A DNA stretch of 64,000 nt, taken from assembly GCA_012934845.2 (NCBI GenBank), contig WNNJ02000944.1, forward strand, positions 186,001 to 250,000, in the 5' to 3' direction. Shown here one piece after another: positions 54,901 through 64,000 of this stretch. Made by a program: the position numbers and the translations under genes. Position 1 is the first letter of the stretch. Each line of letters opens with the position of its first letter. The notes beneath the pieces were generated by a model. That model was not told the DNA's origin, searched no databases, and saw only the letters and a program-made list of their open reading frames with translations. Source of the stretch: Pomphorhynchus laevis. Its lineage: Eukaryota > Acanthocephala > Palaeacanthocephala > Echinorhynchida > Pomphorhynchidae.

Positions 54901-57900
54901 TGCCCCGTTGGATAACAACGCTAAGTATTTCCAGCAAGAATTTTGTAAACCGCCACTCTCCTGTCAATACCGTTATTTGCCGACCTAATTCATTTATGAA
55001 GTCGCGTGCTTCTATACCCAGTGCACCAAAAGTTTCATTAACAGGCACAAAATGGCAGATTGGCGTCAGGTCAGCGTATTTCTACGTTTCTTGGCATCTG
55101 CTATTTTGCTACCGCTCCAGGTCCAGTGACCGCTGCATTAAGTTGGAACTGAGCTAAGGTATCCGGGGAGGTGAATACCCATATAAAAGATCTGCCATTT
55201 GACCATGGAATCAGAGACAATCCATCCGGCCTCTTAACGTCGTGCTGCGCGAGAGACTTTGGATCCAGACGAGATGGGATTTCTGCCTGCAACAGTGTCG
55301 TTTGATGAGATCATTGACTTGCTGTGGTGTGACAGTCCACCTACAGACTTTCGGCAGCTGATTCAACGTCGTCCACTATTTTACGATAGAATTATCGTTA
55401 ATAAAGAATGAATTTAACGATTAATTACATAGAATCGCACATTTTACTTGGGCAACATGAGGGTGAAAACAAGAGTTATCTGAATCTGTTAGAATAAAAT
55501 ATTACTTTATTATTAGGGAAAGTATATATCTAGCATGCATTTTGCTCCATAACTCAGTTGGTCGAGGAATAGGGGTCGAAACCTTTAAACACATCAATGT
55601 TATCCTGACAACCAAAATCTTTATTTTAAACAGCGTGTATTATCTATTAATCGATTCATAAAACTATTGGATGATAAAAATTATTTTTCAGATAAAGATA
55701 TTTCCAATTGCTAATTGTTTTAAGTAGAAAATCTGTACCCTCAGTTAAGTAATATGTTTTTATTCTACTGCCATGTGACTATTAAACTATGGACTTTCTC
55801 ATTTCGGAATATAACCTCTGCCAGAAATACCAAAACTATACCTTAGTACGACATTATGATCTGTAAGTTTTTTGTTTTACTATAGAAAAGTAGAATAAAG
55901 TATTATCTTATAAATAATCTATCAAAATATCGTTAAAATTTAATTTAAGCTCTTAAGTGCAAACTTTAATGGATAGTAAATAATTTTCACTGTGTTAGAA
56001 TAAGATATTAAACTGAACAATAACATTTCACCAGGGGAAATACATAATTACCATGTATTTGGACCCGCTGCTATGTTGAATCGAGCAATAGAAGCCGAAA
56101 CCTGATAGCATAGCAGTTCTTTATTATGACCTATAATCCTAATTATAATACACTATAAAGATATTTCTATCTACAAAATATGTAGCTTCATTGACCAGAT
56201 CTGGTTTATTCATAATAATGTTTCTCCTTTAGTAGGTGCATTTCTTATAATGTTCAGGGCTTCAATATGTCTCATATTGTAATTTTGGATCCGCTTACCT
56301 GCACTTTTGATCAAAGTGGTCTGTAGCGTCAAAGTTTTCTAGTATTATGAAATGCACGTTTTTAAAATAAGTTATAACTTAATAAATTAAACATTTGAAA
56401 ATTAAGATTGCCATTTTTATATAAAAGAATAAAAAAATAAAAAATTTAAGGAAATCCTTGACAATTTCAATGTTTTTTTATTTCCTAGGTAACTTTTATT
56501 TCCTATGTAATTTAAATTTCCTAGGTAATATAAATTGGACCCGCAATTATTCAAAAGTTACAGAGAAACTTTAAATCTTTTAAGTAAACATATTGCTACA
56601 TGTATAACATTACATGTTATATATTACATATGCATTACGTATTATTTAAATTATTATTAATAATTTTATTTTGTTAATAATATTTTATTTTTATGATAAC
56701 CTCTAATCCGTAAAATTGACTTTTATAAAAAATTTCAATTTTAAATTTTAACTTGATATAAATTATTTAAAATCTTTAAAATCTTTGATACATTGTGTGT
56801 TATTTATTTGTAAATTCATAACAATTGACTTTTATTTTAAATAAAACAATATTTTAACTTGATATAAATATAAATTGTATAAAATCTTACATAATTATTT
56901 ATAATTTATAATTGCTTATCTTTATTTTTAATTTATATATAGTATAAAATACGTAGACTCAGTTAACTGATCTGATTTGCACGACAAGGAATGCTTATTG
57001 ACTTTGTGAGGATTTATATAATTATCGATACAACACAATGTTTTTAATTGAATCTGAGTCGTGCTTTTATACTTCTGATTTCAAAAGATCCGTAAGTTGG
57101 GACTTGTGCCTATCTCCAAGGGATCACATGACATTGAGAAGATTACGTCCGCTAAGTGAATGTTTGAATATGCTGTATACATACTGGCCAGAGCAACGTG
57201 TAATTAGTATATTTGAAGAGATTATAAGTAGGTTCTTAAACATTGTAGAATAACGTAATGTATATGTGTGTTAAGTTCCGCACAATTGTGAACCTTGGAA
57301 AAACGAGCACGTGGCAGGACTACTAATGTTACTAGAAGATCGTATTAGTGTGGGTTTTCTTTACAGCAACGGAATGAACGGAAATTTCGACATAACGGCC
57401 AACATATTTTGTGCACTTTTAACGGTAAGGTTCTGAAAATACCATTCATGATATGTGCCTATGAATGAAAATCTTAAACTTATATATTTATAAAGTATAC
57501 TCATATAAAGAATATATTATAAATTCTATAAAATCTTGTATAATAATTTATTATTTATCTTCATTTTTAATTTATAAACAGTATAAAAATACGTAGGCCC
57601 AGTTAGCTGATCTGATTAGTTAAAATAGTAAATAATTCATTTTATTTATATTTAATTATTGATACAAGTTGTAAAGCTTACCGATGTTCATCGAAATCAT
57701 CGCCTTGTTCATAACTAAATTTTCAGAAAATTAATAGCAAATGGTTAAGATGATTTTTGTTAATGTCGTTAAAATTTCATTACATCTAATTAATAGTTAT
57801 AATTTCTGGAAGTTAAGGCTACTAATAAATACATACCAAATAAATAGTTTTAATTTACATCAGAAGTAACGTTTACAAAACGTATTTAGACGGGGTAATT

Positions 57901-60900
57901 GAATAATTTAAATTAAATAATTATATAGTTGTTTGATTATATAATTATTTAATTGATTAATTTAATAAAAAGTACAAAACTATTTATAAATAGTCTTGAT
58001 TATAGAACTATTTATAAATCGTTTTAATCTTAATTAAAGAAGAAACACTTAAAAAACGTATTTAAAAGAATTAAGTAATTATATGATGATTTAATCGATT
58101 ATGTAGGTGGTTCTACCTAACAACTTACGATCTAATATACTTTTTATCTAAAAGGATATTTCGTATACGAATCATCACAAACTTGTATTTTGATTTCTCA
58201 TAGATAATTGCCAGGTGTCTACCGTCCAGATGTCTTCTCAAATATCTGGAAGATATTCAAGAAGTTTTCCTGCTGTCGGGAGAGGGCATAGAGGTGGATT
58301 AGTCGCGTTAATCTTGATAGAGTTTTGGAGAGTCACTAGCCCTACATAATTATGGAGCCACACTTTCTCCCTAGCCAATACCGCCTTGGGGTGACTTCAT
58401 GAGCAGGGATTTATCTGTTATACGGATATCCTTCACTCCTGGGGCTCACTTCCCACACCTCCAAGTCCGTCGCTCCACTCTCTTATCGAGTTTGTCAGCT
58501 TTTATATTATTATGTTATATTATTGAGTTGGTATATGACATTTTAATAACGAAAAAATTATAATTTCCTTTAATAATCATCAAATATTAGTTGTGCTAGA
58601 ATCTACTAAGCTATTACTTCTATTAAAAGAAACACATTATTATATGCCTCAACATTAAGAGTTAATTAATATAACGGGAGTGTTTGACTTGATCCATTTG
58701 TAGCTATTATCTCCTATTGACGATCTAAAATTAGGTAGAATCCGCCTTTTATCTAAGAAATGCAATTCCATTGTTGCAGCGTGTACTTCAGGTGACATAA
58801 AAACAAACTGATGCAGCTTCGTTACAAGTTGTTTTTGTTGCATCAATTGTCGTTTTACACTCACATCGTTAAATTATTATAGGTGATTTATTGTCACAAT
58901 CAGGGTGGCATAATACGTTATCAGTACCCTCACACTGTTATTGGGCCTTTAATAACGAAACACCTTTCCAGGGTCGCTAATGCATTGAATTATGCTTACG
59001 GTATTATTGAAAGACTGATCGTAAATCTATTATTGTAGATATCGTTTTCTGAATTAGACTGTAGAGTACAGCCCAGTGTATTTTCTGGTTAATGCAAAAA
59101 CCGTTCGAGAATTATCAGTCGATAATTCAATTCGATAATTTTATTTGGCTGAATATGATCTGATAAAAGAAGCCTTACTAATTGTTATAACTCATTCAGT
59201 GACCTCACTTGGTATGTAATGTAGTGGTAGTCCCAACTTTTAAATTTAAAAAGTCAATTAACCATGATGGATGACCATCTTGATAAAATCTAATATTTAA
59301 AGGATAAGTACATTTCATGAAGGCAATTCTCAGATTACTTAATCACTGTTATATAATAAACGTAACGATACAAAATAAAGCATTAACTCATTATTATTTT
59401 AGTAATTAAAAATACCTCTATCTATTGATTTATAAGAAACGCACGATTTACGATCCGCACTTAAACGATATCCAATATCACAGCTGCACTTGTATCCATC
59501 GTCTAATGGCTGGCATATTTGCTGACAACCGCCATTTTCATGCTTACAAGGGTCAGTTTCTATAAAAAAAATACGTTTGAAGTTAGGAACTTTACTACAT
59601 TCGCATATAATACTAACCAATATATTAATCTTACTATTGCATATTGTTATTAATTTTTTATTATTTAAATATGATATTATTCATTTAAATTGAATTTAAA
59701 CTTTATTTTAGGTATTTGTTTATTTTACCATAAACTATTTTACCATTGAATATTTTATATTCATAATTTAACTTTATTTTTACTTTTAAGATTCTCACTT
59801 AAAAGTAAAATTTCACTGCGGTTCTGAAGACCATCGCAAAGGAACTAGCAGACAAGCGCAATGATCAGTACTCTGTTTGTATGGCAAGGATCAGATCTCG
59901 TCTATCCATGTCACTGGCCAAATCTGTTTCGATGTGCTTAAGAGCAAGCCGCTCTGCGTATCGTCGCCCGGATAGAATGGTTAACTCTATCATCTCGTCA
60001 GATAGGTGATGGGCCATCGCAATCCACGGATACATAACAATGTAACATATTTATTGAGGCCCATTTGAGGGCCTCAAAAGATTATCAAAGATTATCACTT
60101 AACATAAGCAATTGAGGGAGATAATCAGTTATTTTTAATTAAATGTGTGAGTGAACAATTTTTAAAGTTTCTAAAGAAATTATACCAAAAATCATAAATC
60201 TTTTGGATGTACTTAAAATGATTTACGGCCAATCGAAAATGGCGTAATAAGATAGAACAACAAAATGAAAAATCAATTAAATGTTTTTAATTTAATAATA
60301 ACATACAAAAATTGAACAGTTTTAGATATCTTAAAATACATCTTTTCACAATCTACGTACGTGAAAAATATTCAATCCATATTAGACCAACAGCAGTATT
60401 CATCACCTTTAAATTAACCTGAATGCTGTGTGTACGGGACCGAACGGATAAAAACATATCGCCTATATTCACGTTGGACAGCTTCTTGAGTACCAATGGT
60501 CTCTTATTTTCTCCGTCAAGAATAAGCAAAGTTGCCTTTTTCATTCCGTTGTCTGAACACTAAGAAAACAGTTCTTTATTTCTTTTAAACTAAAATCTCT
60601 GTTAGCTTTAAAACAAATGAAATGTTGTTTTGATTAAATAATTGGTGAATAAACAATACAAAAATGTAATTATAAAAATTGTTATAAAAATATATGAAAC
60701 CTCATAACACAGCAGTTCTTTCTGATGACTTTTATTCCTTAAATAATGCATGGTATACTATTTATTAGCCAATTCATGAAAATTGATTTTGTTTAGATTC
60801 TTACTTTATAAAATCTAAATTCCTTAAATAATACATCGTATTAAATCAATATACATCCTATTTAATCTATTTAATCCTAAATTTATTTAATCTGTTTAAT

Positions 60901-63606
60901 CTAAATACATTGAATTTAATCTATTCCGTAATATTAATATTTCTTAATACTTAATATTTAATATTAAGCATTAAATAGATTAATATTTAAATAATATTAA
61001 TATTTAATATTGATTAATTGATTGATTAATTAGGGATATAATTAGGAATATTGATATATTCCTAATTATATCACTCCTAATCTATTTAATCTCATTAATC
61101 TAAATACATCGTATTTAATCAATTCCTTAAATCTATTCCGTATACCATTTATTAGTCAATTCATGAAAATTGATTTTTTAAATCTTACTTTATAAAAATC
61201 TAATTTCTAGAAAATCTCAAGACTAAAATATTTATCTTTAAGTTAATATAACAAAATACGTAAACTCAGTCAATTGACCTAATTATAGTGTACAAATATT
61301 CGTTAAAACTATAGTAATTCTTATATAGTATTAATTAATAAATAATTATTTCGTAATTAGAGTAATACTTAAATTCCATAAATTAATACGAAATTTTTAA
61401 AATTAATCAAGTTTTTAATTAAAACTCTTAATATATTTGTCAAGTTATTTGAAACATCCTATATCTGTAAGTAGTAAAGGCAATTTCATTTGAAATTATG
61501 TATTATAAAGTGTACAATACATACACTGTGTATGCCATTATACACTATGTGTGACACTATATTCCATCATACACTGTTAGAAAGAATATAAACGGTATTT
61601 ACAGGAACATCCGTTGAGACCTTTACAATAGCACATACTGCGGTCTGTTCACAATAGTGCAAACTGATGTTTGATTAGTTTCGGGTCATGCTATTCGATC
61701 CAAAACCGATATCTACTAATGATGCAATGGCGAATATCTATTAATTATATGATGATTTCTAATGCTGTAATGATTTATAATGATGTAATGATTTGTAATG
61801 ATCTGTCCCTTTATAATGATTTCAATTTAACTGTTTATAAAAAAACATTTGTTAATATTAACAAATAATTAATAATTCTTTATATTTAAAATATAAATTT
61901 AAAATTGTTAATATTTATTTATTTTTAAATAACTATCTTGTTTCAATTTTATATTTTTATTATAATGTTTTATAATTATAGAATTTTGGTTATCAAAAAA
62001 TATGATGTTGTCTACTAATGATGTAATGCCGAATATATAATATATATTAACAAATAATTAAAAATTGTTTATATTTAACTTAGATAATAGTTAAATATAA
62101 ATAATTTTATTAATTACATAACATTTTTATATAAATTAAATTAATTAAATATTAATTTATTTTTAAATAATTATGTTTTTCTATTTTATATTTTTATTAT
62201 AATTATAGAATTTTGGTTATCAATAAAAGTTAATAATCATAATAATGATTAGAATTTTGGTTATCAAAAAATATAATAAATGTTAATAATCGAGGATAAA
62301 ATAAAACTTGAATGCTCATAATTTTTAAATTGAACATTAAGGAGCGACAGAGAAATTTTTAAATTGAACATTAGAGGTGAAAGTGAATAGAAGAGAGCTA
62401 AAGTGAGTACATTAGGTTAAAAAAGTAAGTATTTCTTCACCATTATCTCCAAGTATCTAGTATTTCTTTATCATGTCGTAATACAAACCAGATCCAAAAC
62501 ATGCTCACCTATTAAATGGCTTTTTAAATAGTTAAGGAGGGTGACGCTGAGCTGTTTTTAATTAGAAACTTATTTAAGTTATGATCGATATTGATAATTT
62601 TATATCTAGATGATCTAAATGATCTATGCAAAAATTAATGTGGAAAAATTAATTTTGTGATAAGACAGCTGTACGATTATAAACGCAAGTGAACAATCAA
62701 GCAAGTGGATGAAGATTTATATGAAATTCATACTGTACACTAAACACATCATTATACGTTACCTATTTGCAAAGTATTCGGCATTGATAAAGCTTTAGTG
62801 ACGATAACATCTCGTACTATTAGACTGTGAGAAGCATAACTTGAACAAGATTCATTGCAAATTATTGGATTGACTTTAATTCAATTTAATAAACAATTTT
62901 TAATAAACTTTATTTTCAAAATAAAATTTAAGTAAACTTAAAGTATACTTTCATTAAGAAAGTAAACTAATACTTTTAATTATGATATATAATATATTAT
63001 ATATAATATATAATTAAAATATATATTATAATAATTATTTTGGTATAAAACCAAAATAAAAACATTAAAAATATTTTTTATAAAACATTAAATATATTAT
63101 TATTCTTAAAAGTTAATTTAATATAACAAGATGATAGAAAAATAATAAATGAAATATCAAAAAATTAAAATAAAGAATTTACTTGAAAAATTATAATTTA
63201 TAATAATATAGTAATTAATAAAATTAATATAATCACTGATCTTGAAAGCAAAAAGATTATCAATTTTATACATAAAATTTATATATAATATTAATTTTAT
63301 ATATAAAATAATATAATAATTAGTAATTTTATTAATTCAAAGTTAATAATTTTTTTAATTAATAAAATTAATTAATTAAAATAAATAAATAAATCAAATA
63401 AATTATTTAATTAATAAAATTAGTTTTATAAATAATGGACAATGACTAACCTCTTAATAACACTCTATTGAGCTTAAGAAAAATTATTTTGTCTTCATCG
63501 GTGGTGATAACCCAAGAGCAGTACAAGCTAGAATTAGCAATAGGATATGGAAACGTAGGATTAGTTAGAATTCCAGTAGGTCGCGTTAAACTACCACCAC
63601 AAACAG
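45579..63606 (-). CDS. CUB-EGF-CUB single-pass membrane protein, six exons seen
   Basis: Exons on the minus strand: 63606-63451, 60552-60361, 59559-59416, 50728-50547, 46717-46525 and 45957-45579. Phases match at all five junctions (1, 1, 1, 0, 2). The protein reads CUB, EGF, CUB, a Ser-rich stalk, a transmembrane helix and a very short tail. CUB-EGF-CUB is the module order of C1r/C1s/MASP and part of tolloid proteases, but here a membrane anchor replaces the protease. The signal peptide lies further upstream and is not visible. Introns of 8.7 and 3.8 kb carry LINE and PLE copies. Likely role: extracellular ligand binding or co-receptor (inference). Confidence 0.8.
46525..46717 (-). CDS. Exon: second CUB domain, C-terminal half
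   Basis: Phase 0 in from a TTTCAG acceptor. It encodes GSCNFDRLRIKDVF, KEFCGNKLPKN and NITFTSDETNAGRGFLLEYF, a textbook CUB second half with the CG pair and the T-S-D...G-F strand. It either stops at the TAG at 46523 (a secreted form) or splices at TA|GTATAA to 45957. Confidence 0.85.
46861..47015. repeat. Imperfect inverted repeat, about 26-bp arms
   Basis: 46950-46980 and 46985-47013 pair through AGTTTTA...ACCTCA and TGAGGTAAAACT, with a few mismatches and a loop under ten bases. It lies between the CUB exon and the PLE array and joins directly to PLE sequence on its right. Confidence 0.7.
47000..49290 (-). mobile_element. Head-to-tail array of partial Penelope-like elements
   Basis: The same PLE N-terminal RT block recurs in one orientation about four to five times. 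The word ACCTAGGTTTTATTGG (K-P-R-F region) occurs at about 47190, 47660, 48130 and 48590. Each repeat covers TTIDKASxNFVFICKKLYYD, ILYWNPKLHKNP-like and KPRFICSA segments (47811-48119, 48106-48318, 48533-48781, 49099-49284). Ends differ, so units were truncated separately. All are broken. Confidence 0.8.
49041..49104. repeat. Two adjacent perfect hairpins
   Basis: Arms 49041-49058 and 49064-49081 are exact 18-base complements around a five-base loop. Directly after, AAATGAAC and GTTCATTT (about 49085-49104) form a second small hairpin. They sit at the junction between two PLE array units. Confidence 0.85.
49495..50000 (+). mobile_element. Rex3-like LINE, C-terminal fragment
   Basis: The + strand reads SIRIRKKVLPDVEDFKYLGV, LTYDHELWVVTERIFRIQAT and RIRSSGMDSE-like words. 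It is homologous to the 27238-27870 part of the minus-strand Rex3-like LINE but in opposite orientation. 5' truncated and frame-shifted. It lies in the large intron of the CUB/EGF gene. Confidence 0.75.
50000..50546. other. Intron sequence with PLE terminal motif
   Basis: AT-rich, with a plus-oriented copy of the PLE terminal motif at about 50207-50232. No gene besides the adjacent CUB exon. Confidence 0.5.
50547..50728 (-). CDS. Exon: second CUB domain, N-terminal half
   Basis: Phase 1 in from a TTTTAG acceptor, phase 0 out at CTG|GTCAGT. It encodes SCKRFIQLTLKLSRGRIKYP, LYNDKRDCFWMLLAPSD and IEIKFLFMEIEGM, a CUB first half with the C-x-W-x-L/I-x-A-P strand. Joined to the next exon it gives MEIEGMLGSCNFDRLRI, the expected CUB centre. 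Confidence 0.85.
50730..51056. other. Intron spacer
   Basis: AT-rich sequence between the CUB exon and the 5' truncation point of the LINE; nothing else seen. Confidence 0.4.
51057..53520 (+). mobile_element. I/Jockey-type LINE, youngest-looking copy, 5' truncated
   Basis: Starts within the endonuclease (PQDITRFIPKH, about 51057) and runs through RT to a stop at 53284, then a 3' UTR ending near 53520 in a GTTGTTGTT-type tail after an AATAAA. One in-frame TAG (51494-51496) separates 51149-51496 from 51497-53284, otherwise a single open frame of 712 codons. It lies in the antisense orientation within the large intron of the CUB/EGF gene. Confidence 0.9.
51149..53284 (+). pseudogene. LINE ORF2: endonuclease (partial) and reverse transcriptase
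   Basis: Endonuclease part: LANVYIRPGEIHKN and LGDFNDRTGRWINAAL. Linker: LIRWRIEEDTLLRRRF. RT: ISKRVFIPKKK, PISIQNALVSIYEKALARKI, GFVKGRSVHSAV, FLDFSAAFDRISIPF (motif A), ITGVPQGSPLYPILYLAAS (motif B), VVYADDTTALFTG (motif C with YADD). Thumb: SAKSQVVVFHG and RVKYLGFTVTV. The single stop stands where the 17 kb copy has Trp (TGG to TAG), so it is one base change from open. The N-terminal endonuclease is missing, so the copy could not have moved after insertion. Confidence 0.9.
53600..53870 (+). mobile_element. LINE RT palm fragment
   Basis: In + frame it reads WFMDDTT, DDVDTSLTDWNML and KTLGLVINVGKCELITD, the catalytic DD and following strand of a non-LTR RT lineage that is common in marine and soil invertebrates (as I recall it). 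About 270 bp, isolated. Confidence 0.65.
53913..54530. repeat. 600-bp duplicated block, copy B (partner 14121-14728)
   Basis: Near-identical to 14121-14728 in the same orientation. Differences include a T-run length, a TA dinucleotide and isolated substitutions. It contains the terminal motif (minus) at 53946-53970 and the remnant PLE 3' element near 54465. Confidence 0.9.
54520..54725. repeat. Direct repeat, two units of about 95 bp
   Basis: Units at about 54523-54613 and 54637-54724 both carry GATGATAAAATTAATTTATT and the words TTAATATTTAATATTAATATT. They are nearly identical, and the first directly abuts the end of the 600-bp block. Confidence 0.8.
54868..55380 (-). mobile_element. LINE ORF2 C-terminal fragment
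   Basis: The minus strand reads AEIPSRLDPKSLAQHDVKRP, DGLSLIPWSNGRSF, FTSPDTLAQ, then NETFGALGIEARDFINELGR and VVIQRGNA. This is the conserved C-terminal region of the same RT lineage as the piece at 53600-53870, now in opposite orientation. Several breaks. Confidence 0.7.
55430..55510 (-). repeat. Inverted copy of part of the 600-bp block
   Basis: The minus strand repeats about 75 bases of the block (matching 54000-54085), including CTAACAGATTCAGATAA and GCCCAAGTAAAATGTGCG. It leads directly into a PLE 3' element on the plus strand. Confidence 0.75.
55510..55760 (+). mobile_element. PLE structured 3' element with terminal motif
   Basis: It contains the conserved GAAA, the hairpin arms and the interlocked helices GCTCC/GGGGT (55544-55548, 55572-55576) and ATAAC/GTTAT (55549-55553, 55599-55603). 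Both helices use different bases from the 26 kb copy but still pair. A terminal motif remnant lies near 55735. Confidence 0.6.
55900..56215 (+). mobile_element. PLE 3' end, second nearby copy
   Basis: RT tail words (AAGCTCTTAAGTGCAAAC), then GGGGAAATACATAATTACC, CTGCTATG and CATAGCAG exactly as in the 26 kb copy, then a decayed CTGATGA and a terminal motif remnant near 56185. The first helix is weaker here. Confidence 0.65.
56640..57620 (+). mobile_element. PLE 3' UTR copies ending in the terminal motif (two)
   Basis: AT-rich 3' UTR-like sequence ends at a good terminal motif at 56950-56977. A second motif lies at 57591-57618 behind a repeat of the same UTR tail (57500-57590). The stretch 57000-57450 between them is G+C-richer and may be unrelated sequence. 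Confidence 0.55.
57038..57253 (+). CDS. Unrecognised 71-residue open frame
   Basis: ATG frame with non-repetitive composition (WDLCLSPRDHMTLRRLRPLS, NMLYTYWPEQRVI). I know no family for it. It lies between two PLE terminal motifs in the intron of the CUB/EGF gene, antisense to it. It may be a fragment of an unidentified element. Confidence 0.2.
   Translation: MFLIESESCFYTSDFKRSVSWDLCLSPRDHMTLRRLRPLSECLNMLYTYWPEQRVISIFEEIISRFLNIVE
57625..58237. other. Intron sequence, AT-rich
   Basis: Nothing recognised. Confidence 0.4.
58238..58504 (+). mobile_element. I/Jockey-type LINE scrap
   Basis: It matches 51928-52180 of the longer copy (phrases such as CTAGCCCTACATAATTATGG and TTTGTCAGCTTTTA). No frame remains open. 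It is truncated at both ends. Confidence 0.8.
58505..59415. other. Intron sequence with a coding-like minus-strand frame
   Basis: The minus strand at 58655-58864 has a frame (LVTKLHQFVFMSPEVHAATM, KRRILPNFRSSIGDNS) that looks protein-like. No phase-compatible acceptor was found upstream, so I do not include it in the CUB/EGF gene. The rest shows no recognised feature. Confidence 0.35.
59416..59559 (-). CDS. Exon: EGF domain
   Basis: Phase 1 on both sides. It encodes TDPCKHENGGCQQICQPLDD and GYKCSCDIGYRLSADRKSC with six cysteines in EGF spacing (C-x6-C-x3-C-x8-C-x1-C-x11-C). The D-x-D-E calcium-binding lead-in is missing (it reads QTDPC), so it is probably not a calcium-binding EGF. Confidence 0.9.
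59800..60035 (+). mobile_element. TE-derived coding scrap
   Basis: In + frame it reads TIAKELADKRNDQYSVCMAR, IRSRLSMSLAKSVSMCLRAS and RRPDRMVNSI. This resembles the C-terminal end of retroelement polyproteins seen repeatedly in invertebrate genomes, but I cannot name the family. It is G+C-richer than the flanking intron. Confidence 0.4.
60361..60552 (-). CDS. Exon: first CUB domain, C-terminal half
   Basis: Acceptor TGTTCAG, phase 1 in and out. It encodes DNGMKKATLLILDGENKRPL, then IGDMFLSVRSRTHSIQV and GLIWIEYF. The L-x-I-x-D-G and G-x-x-W-x-E-Y-F strands identify CUB. The usual CG of the second disulphide is absent, so this CUB may have only one disulphide. Confidence 0.8.
60660..61290 (+). 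mobile_element. PLE 3' element remnants and terminal motif
   Basis: 60697-60740 keeps the second half of the structured element (GAAACCTCATAAC, CAGCAGTTC, CTGATGA). The 3' UTR-like sequence continues to the terminal motif at 61259-61285. Between them short segments are repeated, and an inverted repeat lies at 61035-61072. Confidence 0.55.
61035..61072. repeat. Perfect 17-bp inverted repeat
   Basis: Arms 61035-61051 and 61056-61072 (GATATAATTAGGAATAT and its complement) with a four-base loop. It sits within PLE-derived 3' UTR sequence. Confidence 0.8.
61290..63450. other. First visible intron of the CUB/EGF gene, AT-rich
   Basis: No gene. A repeated AATGATTTATAATGATG-type phrase lies near 61740-61830. 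Two related blocks at about 61850-62010 and 62030-62280 share TTTTGGTTATCAAAAAATAT and TAATTATTTTT-rich words. The rest is simple AT-rich sequence. Confidence 0.5.
63451..63606 (-). CDS. Exon: first CUB domain, N-terminal half
   Basis: Acceptor ATTTAG, donor GAG|GTTAGT, phase 1 on both sides. It encodes VCGGSLTRPTGILTNPTFPY, IANSSLYCSWVIT and KIIFLKLNRVLL. The C-G-G, G-x-L/I-x-x-P-x-x-P-x and C-x-W-x-I strands are the standard CUB start. It lacks an initiator Met and is easily missed by ORF finding. Confidence 0.85.
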
Positions 63607-64000
63607 CTAAATGAGTGTACAATTAATCGAGTTAAATCTGAAATCATCGAATTGGTAGTACAAATTTGCTAATAAGTAATTGCCCATAAATTTAAAAATC
63701 ATTAGAAACATTTGTAAACTTCAAGTGATTTAGAAATATATTAAAAATATGTATGCCTAAGTAATTAAAATAATTTGCCTTTTAATTAAAACTAAAACCG
63801 TGTAGAAAATACGGAAACTATCAGAAATTTAATTAGATATTATATCATCGTATTGTATTACTTCTCTCTTGATTTTTAAGAAACGTCAAAGTATGGAGGC
63901 ATTTATCATATAAATACAACTTGATTTGAATGTATTTAGAATATTTTAACAGCTCTATCAAATTACTTAAGCAAGTTTTAAAGAACGTGTAAATCTATCT
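63607..64000. other. Upstream intron or flank of the CUB/EGF gene
   Basis: AT-rich. No signal-peptide exon was recognised before the window edge. Confidence 0.4.

Noticed and set aside
58655-58864. Possible extra exon of the CUB/EGF gene
   Set aside because: No phase-1 acceptor gives an open frame here. The EGF and second CUB exons already join in phase.

Overview
The window is AT-rich eukaryotic DNA, roughly three quarters A+T by eye. It comes from an invertebrate animal that I cannot place more closely. It carries split Ig/FN3 and CUB/EGF receptor-type genes with GT-AG introns, some only 44-66 bases long, together with animal LINEs and Penelope-like elements (PLEs). I see no bacterial, organellar or viral gene organisation.

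Host genes. (1) On the + strand, about 4685-13112, lies the 3' part of an adhesion receptor: five Ig-like domains, one clear and one divergent FN3 domain, a transmembrane helix and a short cytoplasmic tail. Fourteen exons join with matching phases. (2) On the - strand, 63606-45579, lies an 18 kb gene of six phase-compatible exons. They encode CUB, EGF, CUB, a Ser/Thr-rich stalk, a transmembrane helix and a short tail. Most of its length is intron filled with transposon debris. (3) Two intronless F-box genes lie on the - strand (22525-23328 and 34721-35518). They are almost identical over their first 438 bp and then abruptly diverge. (4) A C-terminal Hsp90 fragment lies at 39788-40009.

Transposable elements fill most of the rest. 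One LINE family of I/Jockey type has a nearly full-length - copy (15390-19330), a rearranged + copy joined to it head to head (19310-22090), a 5'-truncated + copy with one in-frame stop (51057-53520) and a scrap (58238-58504). A Rex3/RTE-like LINE lies at 27238-30300 (-), with a scrap at 49495-50000. At least three other LINE lineages are present as fragments (32640-34100, 43445-43680, 44440-45350, 40115-40325, 26395-26640, 53600-53870, 54868-55380). A PLE without a visible GIY-YIG nuclease is represented by one long copy (about 24600-26747), many scrambled pieces and a head-to-tail array (47000-49290).

The most interesting non-gene signals are: a recurring structured element at the PLE 3' end, in which two interlocked helices (a pseudoknot) are kept by compensating changes and are flanked by hammerhead-like core bases; a palindromic terminal motif repeated more than a dozen times; a foldback/MITE family; and many near-perfect snap-back palindromes, several at TE breakpoints, which suggest template-switching repair.
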